Shown here one piece after another: positions 8,495 to 17,144 of a stretch of DNA of 64,000 bases. The stretch is from Kolteria novifilia. GTDB lineage: Bacteria; Planctomycetota; Planctomycetia; Kolteriales; Kolteriaceae. Both the position numbers and the translations under genes were made by a program. The DNA is taken from contig CP036279.1 of assembly GCA_007748055.1 (NCBI GenBank), positions 434,001 through 498,000 of the forward strand, given 5' to 3'. How positions within the stretch are numbered: the first letter of the stretch is position 1; each line of letters begins with the position of its first letter. A model generated the notes under the pieces. That model was not told the origin of the DNA. It did no database searches and saw nothing but the letters and a program-made list of their open reading frames with translations.

Positions 8495-8650
8495 CTCGAC
8501 GACGAGGGCGCCTACAATCACCACGAAACGACCGTTCTCTCCGCCACCGCTTTCGCAGGGATCTCGGCACTCCGCCCGGCGTGCGCCACGAAACGAGTCT
8601 CCCGGCAGGTTTCTCTCCTTGGAACTTCGATCGAAAGAGGATTCAGCACG

Positions 8651-9616
8651 ATGTTCTACACTTCCCGCAAGCGGTGTCCCTCCGCCTTCACCCTCGTCGA
8701 GCTCCTCGTCGTCATCGCGATCATCGGCATCCTGGTGTCGCTGCTGATTCCCGCGGTGCAGCAGGCCCGTGAAGCGGCACGGCGGATGAGCTGCGCGAAC
8801 AAGCTCAAACAAATCGGTGTCGCGATGCACAACTACCACCAGGCGCACGCGACCTTTCCGATGGGAAGCTCCTACTCGCTCGGGCGTTCACGGCACGCGT
8901 GGACGGAGCTCGTCATGCCCTATCTCGATCTCCAACCGACCTACGATCGGATCAATTTCGAGATCGATTACAACAGCGGCACCAACAAGGCCGTCTTTCT
9001 CAACGAGGTGTTCCCCGCCTATGCCTGCCCGACGAACCCGAATTCCGCGTCGCTAAGGCCGATGATGGGTGATTGGCGGGGCTGGAGCAGTGACGAGGCA
9101 ATCCAGGGACTCTACTATCCCCTCTGCGCCGGCTCGATTCGTCCCGACTTCGGAACGCCCGACTGCCCCGTGAGCGATACCACCACCGCTCACTGCATCA
9201 CCGAGCAAAAGACGGAGACCTCCTGGCACGTCTCCGCGGCCTTCCGCCCCTACTGGCAACGGACGCCAGGTATCGCCAACCGCTCGCCCTATGGGGCCCG
9301 ACTTCGTGAGATCACCGACGGCACCAAGTCGACCTTCATGGCGGGCGAACGCAACGCCGAGACGCTGTACTGGGGAGCCGCGTTCACCGACAACTTCCCG
9401 ATCGCCTTCACCGGGCAACGGCTCAACAGCCCCAGCATTCGGCGCGATGCCGCCAACTACTACCGCAACAACGGAGGCTTCTCGAGCACTCATCCCGGCG
9501 GGGGGAACTTCCTGATGTGCGACGGCTCGATCGTCTTCGTCAACGAAACAATCGACTTCGACGTCTACACCGCTCTGGGCGACAAGGCTGACAATAGGCT
9601 GACACCAGGTTTCTGA
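8651..9616 (+). CDS. DUF1559 prepilin-like protein
   Basis: 321 residues. Prepilin signal CPSAFTLVELLVVIAIIGILV and helix, then ANKLKQIGVAMHNYHQAHATFP and a C-terminal HPGGGNFLMCDGSIVFVNETID, all DUF1559 landmarks. Several cysteines (SCAN, YACPTN, LCAGS, PDCP) suggest disulfides after export. Start ATG is preceded by AAGAGGA. It is divergent from the DUF1559 gene at 7182-8117 and differs clearly in sequence after the signal, so they are old paralogues and not a recent duplication. Convergent with the dihaem cytochrome gene. Confidence 0.92.
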   Translation: MFYTSRKRCPSAFTLVELLVVIAIIGILVSLLIPAVQQAREAARRMSCANKLKQIGVAMHNYHQAHATFPMGSSYSLGRSRHAWTELVMPYLDLQPTYDRINFEIDYNSGTNKAVFLNEVFPAYACPTNPNSASLRPMMGDWRGWSSDEAIQGLYYPLCAGSIRPDFGTPDCPVSDTTTAHCITEQKTETSWHVSAAFRPYWQRTPGIANRSPYGARLREITDGTKSTFMAGERNAETLYWGAAFTDNFPIAFTGQRLNSPSIRRDAANYYRNNGGFSSTHPGGGNFLMCDGSIVFVNETIDFDVYTALGDKADNRLTPGF

Positions 9617-9670
9617 GCAAGAGAACCGCGCCGGTCGCGAGCCTGGTGCCGCCACCCAGGCGTCTGCCTC

Positions 9671-10498
9671 TTACTCCGCCTTCTCGGCGTTGTACTCGCC
9701 AAGTCGATGGCTGGCCGGTAGGTGCTCGCGCAAGACGAACTTGGGACGGGGCTTCGAATTGACGTACGCCGCGATGTCGAGCACATCGCGTTGGCTGGCG
9801 AGAGGTTCGCCGGGAGGCATCGCGACCTTGAGCCACGACGCCAGCTTGTGATTGGTCGCCAGGCCGGCGCCGCTGTTGTAGGAACGCGGTCCCCACACGG
9901 GCGGGGCGTCGTCGAGGCCTTCGCCCCGCTCCCCGTGACAGTCGGCGCAGTGCCGCCGATAGAGCGTCGCCCCCCGTTTGGGGTCGGCCGCGGCTCGCTC
10001 CTGCTTGATCAGCTTGAGATGGTTCGGCCCCAGCGGTTTATCGTGGTTCATCGTGATCGGCTGATCGGACGACAGCCAGGTGATGTAGGTCGTGATCGCC
10101 ACCGAAACACGGCTACCCTTGGGAGGACGGACACCGTTCTGACTTCGCATGAAGCAATTGAGCACCCGATCCTCCAAGGTGATCACCCGCTGCTCGCGCG
10201 GGGACCACGCCGGGTAGGCGCGAGCGGTGCCAAGAAAGGTCGCCGCCCGCGGATGGGTTCCCGCCTCCAAGTGGCACGAGGTGCAGTTGAGCGAGTTGCC
10301 GACATAGGGCTTGGCGAGGGGATGCTCCTGGGTTCTTTTGACGAGTTCCTCCCCTAGGCGCACGGTCTCGCCGAGCTTGCCGGGAGGATAGAGAGACCTC
10401 TTATCCTCCCGCTCGTTGGCGGAGACATGAAAGGAGACGAAGAGGGCGAGCGTTCCCGCCATGCCGACCAAGAAACCGGTGGGCAACGGTTTCGTCAT
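9671..10498 (-). CDS. Exported dihaem cytochrome c, TsdA/SoxA-like
   Basis: 275 residues. ATG at 10498 has GGAAGG upstream. Signal peptide GFLVGMAGTLALFVSFHVSA. Two haem c sites: CTSCH at residues 72-76 and CADCH at 184-188. The first domain has features of thiosulfate dehydrogenase TsdA: GNSLNCTSCHLEAG, a YPAWSPRE segment and LEDRVLNCFMRSQNG. The second domain is a plain class I cytochrome with a possible axial Met in VAMPPGEPL. TsdA oxidises thiosulfate to tetrathionate in the periplasm, or the reverse. No Sox genes are nearby, although a DsrE-like gene lies 1.3 kb away. TsdA activity is inferred. Confidence 0.75.
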   Translation of the reverse strand: MTKPLPTGFLVGMAGTLALFVSFHVSANEREDKRSLYPPGKLGETVRLGEELVKRTQEHPLAKPYVGNSLNCTSCHLEAGTHPRAATFLGTARAYPAWSPREQRVITLEDRVLNCFMRSQNGVRPPKGSRVSVAITTYITWLSSDQPITMNHDKPLGPNHLKLIKQERAAADPKRGATLYRRHCADCHGERGEGLDDAPPVWGPRSYNSGAGLATNHKLASWLKVAMPPGEPLASQRDVLDIAAYVNSKPRPKFVLREHLPASHRLGEYNAEKAE

Positions 10499-10959
10499 GT
10501 TCCTGGCCTTCCTATAGCCTCGAAACCACGGGGGTTTCTCCAAGGTGGGCGGCGGCGAGCGACCAGGAGGGCGCGCACCGCCAAAGTTGATGAGAAGCGG
10601 GCGTCGCTTCCCTTGGCCACTACGTCATCTCCCGCCCCACGGTTCACGAACACCCCCGTCGCCTTCCCGAGTGTCCGACGGCGCGGCTTGTGGAATCAAC
10701 GACGCAACCGCCCGGACGATCCCAGGGAGCATGCCCGCAAACAGGCAGCTTTCCCGGCGACGACGACCAGATCGCCTATGGATTTCCGGAGGTCTCGCCC
10801 CTACGCTGATCTCGGAACGCATCCCGCTTCGGCCTCGACGGGCCGTCGCCAGCCGCAAGCACCTCGCCAGCCGGATGCACCACGTACCCGGTCATCGTTC
10901 GGCATCCCGCGTCTGGCGCGTGCGCGTCATCGCCGGCGATGCCAGGAGGCAACGAGAAG

Positions 10960-11649
10960 ATGTTTTCCCAACAAACCGTGACCATCGCGTTGGTCATCAC
11001 CGTGTTCGCCGCGACCCTCGGACTCGCCTATGCCCAACGTGGCCCGGGAGGCGGAACCGAGCGACTTCCAGGCGACGTCGAACTCGAAAAGGGGCCGTTG
11101 GCCGCCAACGACTTCGAGAAGAACGCGTTGGTCGTTCTCGAGGACATCGCCGCGAACCAACGGTTCCGCAACGTTCCCGAACACGATGGCCGGCTCCTGC
11201 GCATCCTCGCCCAGTCGACCGGCGCCAAACACATCGTCGAGCTCGGCACCTCGACCGGCTACTCGGGGATCTGGTTCGGGTTGGCTCTCAAGGAGACCGG
11301 CGGCAAGCTCACGACCTACGAGATCGACCAGGAGCGAGCCTCGACCGCCCGCGCCAATTTCAAGCGTGCCGGCATGGAGGAGATGATCACGATCGTCGAG
11401 GGCGACGCTCACGAAGAGATCAAGAAACTTGACGAGTCGATCGACATCATCTTCCTCGACGCCGACAAGACCGGATACGTCGACTATGTGAACAAACTGC
11501 TGCCCCACCTTCGTTCCGGCGGGTTGATCCTCGCCCACAACATCAACCCGCGCATGGCCGACCCGAAGTACATGGAGGCGATCACGACCAACCCCAATCT
11601 CGAAACGGTCGTCCGCGGCGGCACCGCCATCACCCTCAAGAAGAATTGA
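10960..11649 (+). CDS. Class I SAM-dependent O-methyltransferase, apparently exported
   Basis: 229 residues. The chosen ATG follows AGGAGG and GAGAAG; an in-frame ATG 21 bases earlier would place the Shine-Dalgarno inside the gene. The first 25 residues form a Sec signal peptide (TIALVITVFAATLGLAYAQ). The rest is a caffeoyl-CoA/catechol-type O-methyltransferase: IVELGTSTGYSGIWFGLAL (SAM motif I), YEIDQERASTARANF (motif II), IDIIFLDADKTGYVDYVNKLLPHL with the metal-binding DADK, and LAHNIN. Export is odd because SAM is cytoplasmic. Either the N-terminus is an anchor or the protein has another role. The 460 bp upstream show no other gene. Confidence 0.8.
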   Translation: MFSQQTVTIALVITVFAATLGLAYAQRGPGGGTERLPGDVELEKGPLAANDFEKNALVVLEDIAANQRFRNVPEHDGRLLRILAQSTGAKHIVELGTSTGYSGIWFGLALKETGGKLTTYEIDQERASTARANFKRAGMEEMITIVEGDAHEEIKKLDESIDIIFLDADKTGYVDYVNKLLPHLRSGGLILAHNINPRMADPKYMEAITTNPNLETVVRGGTAITLKKN

Positions 11650-11755
11650 CCCGACAAACCGTTCGTGACGCCAACGAGTAGAGTGGGACTGTGGCCCACC
11701 ACACAAGTCGGATGACTTGGAGCAAGCGCGACGTGCCGCCAATCGACGTCTTCTC

Positions 11756-11794
11756 CGCATGCCCACCCGCGGTGTGGGCATGGCACCCAAGAGG
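11756..11794. repeat. Interspersed GTGGGCATGGCACCCAAGAG-type repeat
   Basis: GCATGCCCAC...GTGGGCATGG inverted arms followed by CACCCAAGAG. The same design is found at 15291-15352 and 58964-59032, with a divergent copy near 12756-12801 and reverse copies near 31161-31200. All copies are intergenic. Confidence 0.75.
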
Positions 11795-11825
11795 TCGTTG
11801 AGCGACGATGCGACTCGACGGGATC

Positions 11826-12446
11826 TCAATTCCCGAGCGGGATGTACGCGTAGCCGTCGGCTTGATGGTTGACCAGCGCGACCAACGCGGACGTGACCAA
11901 CGGGATGTGATCGGCGACCTGCTCGGGGGTCCCCTTCTTCGCGGCCAGCGCCTGTCCACAGAGGTAGACCTTCACCCCGGCCTGTTGAAGCTCCTTGTAG
12001 AAGTCCAGGTGCGGGTTCTTCTCGACGCCGAATCGACTCGCGTAGGCTTCGTCGTTGAGCGCCGTCAGGGTCGCCCCGCCGTGTAGGACGATCGCGATGT
12101 CGACGTTCGCCGGCTTCTTTCCCGCTCCCTCGTAGATGTTCACGAAGCGGGCCACCTTCTCGACGCCTGAGTTGAGCACGTCGGGTTTCCCCGAACGGGT
12201 GATGTCGACGACGATCTTGCTCCCGTCGCGAGGCTGCTGGGCCGCGTCGGGATACCGAACGACCGCGCCGTGGCTCTTGATGATGGGGTTCCAGTACTTT
12301 GGCCCCGCGCTTGCCGCCGCGGTGTCTGCCTCTCCGCCCCGCTCACTGCGCTCGGCGCGAACCAACCGCGGTCCGGTCACGAGCAGCAAGGCCAAGGTCG
12401 TCCCGGCGACCGCGCCGAGACCGAGGAACGTCGTCCACTTCTTCAC
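11826..12446 (-). CDS. Exported DsrE-family protein
   Basis: 206 residues from a GTG at 12446 with AGAAAGGG upstream. The signal peptide or anchor is TTFLGLGAVAGTTLALLLVTGP. The mature part has the DsrE/YchN fold: VARFVNIYEGAG, VDIAIVLHGGATLTALND, then a single cysteine in VKVYLCGQALAAKKGT, at the position of the persulfide-carrying Cys of DsrE/TusD proteins, and a terminal VTSALVALVNHQADGYAYIPL. DsrE-like proteins move or sense sulfane sulfur, although exported members are poorly characterised. The TsdA-like cytochrome 1.3 kb away makes a sulfur link possible. The 420 bp upstream contain a divergent copy of the interspersed repeat and no gene. Confidence 0.75.
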   Translation of the reverse strand: MKKWTTFLGLGAVAGTTLALLLVTGPRLVRAERSERGGEADTAAASAGPKYWNPIIKSHGAVVRYPDAAQQPRDGSKIVVDITRSGKPDVLNSGVEKVARFVNIYEGAGKKPANVDIAIVLHGGATLTALNDEAYASRFGVEKNPHLDFYKELQQAGVKVYLCGQALAAKKGTPEQVADHIPLVTSALVALVNHQADGYAYIPLGN

Positions 12447-12755
12447 GAAAAACCCTTTCTGTAGGCGAGAAACGGGGAAAGGTTGGTCGAGGCTGGGGAG
12501 AGCGCGTCGCCGCGTCTCCACGATCGAGAATAGTTCCTCGAAAGCGACAGGGGAAGCCGAACTTGGCGTGCCAGCCGCCCGCTCGTTGGGTCGAGAAGAA
12601 GATCGAGAGGGGTGGGAAGGGGCCGACGCGAGCGAGGAGGCGTTCTTCCGATGGTGGCCGGAAGCTCACCCGCGTCGACGTTGTGGAGTCGTCAGCATCT
12701 GGGCGTTACGTGAGCCCCTTTCTCACGGTCGTGCGGGAGCGTGCTCAATCAGAAG

Positions 12756-12801
12756 CGTTTCCCGTATGACCACGGCCAGCGTGGGCTTGGCACCCGGCAC
12801 G
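12756..12801. repeat. Divergent copy of the interspersed hairpin repeat
   Basis: GCGTTTCCCGTATGACCACG...CGTGGGCTTGGCACCC. Compared with the copy at 15291-15352 it has substitutions in the arms. It lies between the DsrE-like and epimerase genes. Nothing else is recognisable in 12447-12868. Confidence 0.5.
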
Positions 12802-12868
12802 CTTGATGACGGGCGTCATCCGCTGGTCCACCGCCAGCGTGAGCACGTCGCGAGAGCGACGCGGAGCG

Positions 12869-13939
12869 TCAATTCGCGACCGCGTTGGGAACCTCGAGCC
12901 CGTGCCGCTGGTACCATGCCTCGGGGTCGCGTTCCAAATTCGCCACCATCTTGGCGATCATGCCGCGAAGCGAGTGTTTGGGCGTCCAGCGGAGGTGACT
13001 CTTCGCCTTGGTGATGTCAAGCTCGTAGTGAGCATCCGCCAAGTCGATCATCCAGGTCTTGATGAACGGATCGTCCGTTCCTGGCAGGTTGTCCTTCGCC
13101 CACGCTCCCGCCTTGGCGACCATCTTCGGAATTCGGATCACCGGCCATTCCTGCCCGTGGATCTGCTCGCCCAGACGCTCCTGCATCTCGCCGTAGCTAA
13201 CGACATCCTCCTCGCCGATCAGAAAGACCTCTTCCCGATCGAGGTCGTGACGTCGCTCGACCGTCGCGACCAAACAGGCCACGACGTCTTCTCGGTGGAC
13301 GAAGGACTGTCCATGATTGGGATTCCCCGGATAGACGTAGCTCTCGAGTTCCCGCTCACGAATCCGCTTGATCTGTTGCGAGATCGGAATCGAGTGACAC
13401 TCCTCGTCGTAGACGCCCGCGATGCGGTGGATGACGAGCGGGATGTCGCCGTGGTGCCGCTTCAACAGTTCCTCGGTCTCGAGCTTCGACTGCGGGTAGG
13501 GCCATTCGGCTTGCGTCGGGAAGAGTTCGGTCATCGCGATCCCCGGCTCGGTCGGTTTCATGACCAAGAGGCTGCTCGAGAAGACGAACTGCTCCACGTC
13601 GATCGCTTGTTGCCGCAGTTGCTGGAGTAGCCGTTCGGTCCCATTCACCGTCAACTCGTCGTAAAGGGGGCTGTCCTCGCCCGAGAAGTCGTAGTAGGCT
13701 GCCAAGTGAATGACACTCGCGAGCCTGCCTTCGGACATCTCCTTCACGCGTTGTATCGCCCGAGTCACCTCCTCCGAGTCGGTGAGGTCGACCTTCACGG
13801 TCTCGGCCCCGTTGGCGGTCTCTGGGATATCGTTGTCGAGTCCGATCACCCGGTAGTTCGGCGCCAGGGCCAGCGCCGTCGCGCGGCCTAAGAGCCCACT
13901 GCTACCGGTAATCAGCACCGTTTCTCGCTCGCGATCCAT
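12869..13939 (-). CDS. NAD-dependent epimerase/dehydratase (extended SDR)
   Basis: 356 residues. ATG at 13939, preceded by GAAGGTGG. Rossmann nucleotide site VLITGSSGLLGRA at residues 8-20. The catalytic triad is consistent with an extended SDR: Ser in FVFSSSLLV and YPQSK for Tyr/Lys. VIHLAAYYDFSG is the family NAG-like segment. The C-terminal domain includes GQSFVHREDVVACL. Substrate is probably a nucleotide sugar or steroid-like compound; residues do not specify which. It stands alone, with repeats on both sides. Similar SDRs are known near SPW and VKOR genes in other genomes, as here at 15.5-16.9 kb, but that association is from memory only. Confidence 0.85.
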   Translation of the reverse strand: MDRERETVLITGSSGLLGRATALALAPNYRVIGLDNDIPETANGAETVKVDLTDSEEVTRAIQRVKEMSEGRLASVIHLAAYYDFSGEDSPLYDELTVNGTERLLQQLRQQAIDVEQFVFSSSLLVMKPTEPGIAMTELFPTQAEWPYPQSKLETEELLKRHHGDIPLVIHRIAGVYDEECHSIPISQQIKRIRERELESYVYPGNPNHGQSFVHREDVVACLVATVERRHDLDREEVFLIGEEDVVSYGEMQERLGEQIHGQEWPVIRIPKMVAKAGAWAKDNLPGTDDPFIKTWMIDLADAHYELDITKAKSHLRWTPKHSLRGMIAKMVANLERDPEAWYQRHGLEVPNAVAN

Positions 13940-14175
13940 TGTTCCACCTTCCCTTTCCATTCCTCCGTCGATGAACTGTTGACTTGTCGTTGTCGGCCTC
14001 GCGACGAATCTCGTCCCCTCACGTCCGGGGGGTCGGCCGAATGAGAGACCTCTGCCGCATGCCCACGCGAGCGCTATCCCGATGCCCGACTCGATCTAGG
14101 GTTGTGAACCCACGATCACTTCTCACTGGCTGACCAGCATTCAGTGCCACCCGAACCTTTGGATCTGACAAGGCA

Positions 14176-14460
14176 CTAGAAGCCGCGATGAGCGAACTGC
14201 TCGGTCTTCTTGTCAGGAGCCGAGGCGTCGCGGCGTTCCAGATCTCGCGACGCGACCACGCTCGCGATCGCCATCCCGACGATCGCTCCGGTCACCATCG
14301 AGAAAAGAGCCATGCTCAGCAGTGTCGGGATGGTCACTTCGGCGATCAGCAGAATGACGGCCATCGTGACGACGGTGAGCGTGACCGCTCCGGCGAGCGC
14401 GGCCTTGCCGTGCAGTCGCCAAGGAGGTTGTCCAGCATGCTGGATGTCAGGTCGTGGCAT
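14176..14460 (-). CDS. Small two-helix membrane protein
   Basis: 94 residues. ATG with GGAAGG upstream. Two hydrophobic helices, ALAGAVTLTVVTMAVILLIAE (about 21-41) and LLSMALFSMVTGAIVGMAIASVV (about 47-69), with a charged tail. It lies downstream of the ferritin-like gene on the same strand with 57 bp between, so the two may be cotranscribed. No family recognised. The frame has planctomycete-like GC3 and an acceptable ribosome site, so I consider it real. Confidence 0.6.
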   Translation of the reverse strand: MPRPDIQHAGQPPWRLHGKAALAGAVTLTVVTMAVILLIAEVTIPTLLSMALFSMVTGAIVGMAIASVVASRDLERRDASAPDKKTEQFAHRGF

Positions 14461-14517
14461 TTCGTGTCCCTTCCTTTCGTGCTTGCGCCGATCCGACGAC
14501 GATTCGTCAGGCCGACG

Positions 14518-14976
14518 TTACTGCGCGTCCTTGAACTGGAGGCTCGCCAAACTCTCCTGCTTGAGCCGTTCGTGGCCGACTTCGTAGAGGTTCGCGAAGA
14601 ACTCCTTGGTCGAGGGAGACGGAGCTATCTTCGCGAGTTGCCGATAGAGCTCGACGAGATGCTCCTGGAACGAAGCGACTCGTTCCACCACGTCGTCGTA
14701 GCTCAACCCCGCATCGAGCGACTTCCCTTCAAAGGCGGCTCTAGCATCGTGCTGGGGCAGGTATTGAAACCACGTGTTGAGGATTTTCTCGGCCTGCTCC
14801 TCACCCAGTTGCTCGAGCTCGTTCTTGAAGTCCTCTTCCAGCGTGCTCACGTAGTCGATCAAGAGATGAGCCCGCTCGTTCTCGGCCTGGTAGGCGACTT
14901 CCGAGTAGTACTCCTTGACCTGGGCGCGGAAGTCGCGGATCCCTCGAAGGATGTCTTTGACTCGTTCGTATGACAT
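14518..14976 (-). CDS. Ferritin-like/rubrerythrin-type four-helix protein
   Basis: 152 residues from the ATG at 14976, chosen because AGGAGG lies eight bases upstream. A longer frame to 15039 has no ribosome site. The sequence is all helix: VKDILRGIRDFRAQVKEYYSEVAYQAENERAHLLIDYVSTLEEDF and further amphipathic helices. A string of acidic and His residues (EYYSEV, ENERAHLLID, EEHLVELY) resembles a ferritin-like diiron fold, though the full E-ExxH pairs are not clear. It could be a degenerate or non-metal member. Probably cotranscribed with the small membrane protein downstream. Confidence 0.5.
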   Translation of the reverse strand: MSYERVKDILRGIRDFRAQVKEYYSEVAYQAENERAHLLIDYVSTLEEDFKNELEQLGEEQAEKILNTWFQYLPQHDARAAFEGKSLDAGLSYDDVVERVASFQEHLVELYRQLAKIAPSPSTKEFFANLYEVGHERLKQESLASLQFKDAQ

Positions 14977-15290
14977 GGCATCGACCTCCTCGGCGATGAG
15001 TGTGAACGTTTGGATGGTCGAGGCGTCCGCCACGGCCATGGGGTAGGCAAGAGCGGTGCGGCGATCGCGGCATTGCTCTTCCTTCCTTTTGACGTCGCAA
15101 TCGCCATGCCGAGTCGCGCGGTGTCCGTGAATATTGGTCGGTAGCGCGTCGACTTGAGGCCTACTTCGCCGGAGGGGTGTTCAGCGGTGCGCGGGAAGGG
15201 ATCGGTAGGCTCGTTGTCGCCACGCTAGTGTCCTGATTGGCAAGGTCGCTACATGAAACCGATTCCCTCAATCACGCGGAAACGCGCCGA

Positions 15291-15352
15291 ATCACAGGCG
15301 TTTCCCGCATGCCCACGGCGAGCGTGGGCATGGCACCCAAGAGTCTTCTGGG
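15291..15352. repeat. Interspersed hairpin repeat
   Basis: Contains GCATGCCCACGGCGAGCGTG and then GGGCATGGCACCCAAGAG. It sits in the 570-bp interval 14977-15548, which otherwise shows no convincing gene. It is very similar to 58964-59032, including the preceding AATCAC and GGCGTTTCCC/GGCGTTGCCC and the following TCTTCTGGGC. Confidence 0.8.
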
Positions 15353-15548
15353 CTATGAAGGAACCAATCAGGACTCTAGGGGAAGCCGTGACAGGTCGAG
15401 TCGACGCTCGCCCGGGAAGAGGTCTGATCGCGAACAGGCGCCGATTTCGGCTCGATTCGTCGGGATCTCTCAGAGTCAGCCGCGACCACTGGTCACAAAA
15501 ACACCAACCTGCGGTCTGCATACCCAGGTTTGGGCGATCGCTCGCCCC

Positions 15549-15905
15549 TCAGTTGAGCGACGGCTGTTCGTCGAACCAGTGCTCCGGTGGCCGACTCGCG
15601 TGGTTTGGGACGATCGCGCACATCATTAACAACAGGCCGATCATGATAGCGCTCTGGAGCGCCGCGGGAAGCGGGTACGGATGCGAGAACCGTCCATAGG
15701 CCACCAGCGCCGCACCGACCACGACCAACCCGAGATGCGCGTGCCGCGTTGGCCCCCAGTACGACCCGAGCGCCAAGAGGATCACGGCAAGCGCCGACCC
15801 GAACTCGACCAGCGTCAACGAGGGAACCGACTCGACCCGCTCGAACAGAAACGGGCTCATCGCCAACCAACACCCAAGCATCGCTTCCACCACTCGCGCC
15901 CACAT
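15549..15905 (-). CDS. SPW-repeat-like membrane protein
   Basis: 118 residues, ATG at 15905 after GAGGGAG. The N-terminal segment ARVVEAMLGCWLAMSPFLFE matches the SPW-repeat pattern (an amphipathic start, then a GxWL..SP helix). Three to four helices follow: LVEFGSALAVILLALGSYW, LGLVVVGAALVAYGRF and SAIMIGLLLMMCAIVP. Only one SPW-like copy is seen. Function of SPW proteins is unknown. The VKOR-like gene on the same strand starts 978 bp upstream, with a 28-bp tandem repeat array between them. Confidence 0.6.
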   Translation of the reverse strand: MWARVVEAMLGCWLAMSPFLFERVESVPSLTLVEFGSALAVILLALGSYWGPTRHAHLGLVVVGAALVAYGRFSHPYPLPAALQSAIMIGLLLMMCAIVPNHASRPPEHWFDEQPSLN

Positions 15906-15962
15906 CGCGTTCTCCCTCGTCCAACCGTTGTTTCCACTATGAAGGTTCGCCTCCGGGTGCCG

Positions 15963-16150
15963 TGCCCACGCTTGCGTGATCCGGTTACTATGCCCACGCT
16001 TGCGTGATCCGGTTACTATGCCCACACTTGCGTGATCCGGTTACTATGCCCACGCTTGCGTGATCCGGTTAATATGCCCACGCTTGCGTGATCCGGTTAA
16101 TATGCCCACGCTTGCGTGATCCGGTTAGTATGCCCACACTTGCGTGGGCA
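15963..16150. repeat. 28-bp tandem repeat array
   Basis: Exact 28-bp period, starts at 15963, 15991, 16019, 16047, 16075, 16103, 16131 (last copy partial). Unit begins TGCCCACGCTTGCGTGATCC and ends CGGTTACTA with variants. The last copy turns into GCGTGGGCATGC, so the array has grown from one arm of the interspersed GCATGCCCACG hairpin repeat. There are no unique spacers, so it is not CRISPR. Confidence 0.95.
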
Positions 16151-16235
16151 TGCGGCATGCGGCGAGCACCCATCATTCCAGGCAACTCCACCCCCGACAT
16201 GGCTCGTCCACCAACCTCTTCCCGTGGCGACCAAC

Positions 16236-16883
16236 TCAGGCATTCGCCCCAACGAGCAGCTCGCGTTCGATCTCGTCCATCACCGGCACCGGCTGGCTCC
16301 ACAGCGCGTTCCACACCATGCGGGTGTCGCGCGACTTCTTCCACACGAGGTAGAGATACTTCAGTGACGAATAGACCTCGTCGAAGGCCATGTAGACGAG
16401 AATCAGCGAAATGATCGCGGTCACGATGCAGAGAAAACACCACTGCCCCACAATCGTGGCCTGACAGAAGACCAGCAGCGCGCTGACGAAGCCGAGCGGG
16501 ATGACGTCGATCCCGAAGAGGATCACCATCCAGGGCCGATATTGCCACCGCCGTGTCGATCCGGCCAACCCATACACCGCGTCGCCCAGGTACGCGAAGG
16601 CTCCCAACGCCGCGTCGGGAATGCCGACCCAGCGATGGATCATCTCCGCGACGTTCGACTTGAGCACCTCTTCGCTCTGCTTGCCAAAAAAGGGATCCCA
16701 AACCTCGTCGATCAGCCCCCACTGATAGAGCGACAGGTGGATCGCGATGACGCACGCGATCGAGGCCAGGACGCAGATCGGAATTCGCTGCGACCACGCC
16801 GCGGGGTTGTACGAGAAGGGTGGCACCGCCACTTCCCAGTCGGCGTTCTCGGCTGGATACCCCTGGTTGGCTCGGACGCCCAT
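16236..16883 (-). CDS. Vitamin K epoxide reductase (VKOR) family membrane protein
   Basis: 215 residues. ATG at 16883 after GAGGGAGG. Helices near 34-52, 88-106, 117-139 and 147-168. VKOR-type segments: [15 protein letters not shown] and [13 protein letters not shown] in the periplasmic loop, and the active-site CxxC as WCFLC (Cys149, Cys152). VKORs reoxidise disulfide-bond enzymes using quinone. The two loop cysteines of canonical VKORs are absent here, and no fused thioredoxin domain is present. Either it accepts electrons from a separate partner or it performs a different redox job. It stands between repeats. Confidence 0.8.
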   Translation of the reverse strand: MGVRANQGYPAENADWEVAVPPFSYNPAAWSQRIPICVLASIACVIAIHLSLYQWGLIDEVWDPFFGKQSEEVLKSNVAEMIHRWVGIPDAALGAFAYLGDAVYGLAGSTRRWQYRPWMVILFGIDVIPLGFVSALLVFCQATIVGQWCFLCIVTAIISLILVYMAFDEVYSSLKYLYLVWKKSRDTRMVWNALWSQPVPVMDEIERELLVGANA

Positions 16884-17144
16884 CGGTTCCTCCCTCGCGA
16901 CATGCCCACATGTTTTCCGGCCAACCCCTCGGTGACCCCGCCAGGGACGGAAAGCACATCCCATGCCAAGAGACGACAACCAACCCCCGCTTCGTCACCA
17001 CCCCTTTCTTCGTCACAACCGCTAATTTCGCACGCGCTCGATCACCACCTCGAGCCAGGGACGCTGGACCCTCCGCCGTGTCCGGGTCGATCCATCCGAG
17101 GAGAGCTTCCCCCGAACACCAAGCCCCAATCCCAAGCGAGTGCC

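Noticed and set aside
14977-15548. Plus-strand open frames near 15.2-15.7 kb
   Set aside because: They run through the interspersed hairpin repeat and into the antisense of the SPW-like gene.
15963-16150. 28-bp repeats as a CRISPR array
   Set aside because: Repeats are directly adjacent without spacers and no cas genes are present.
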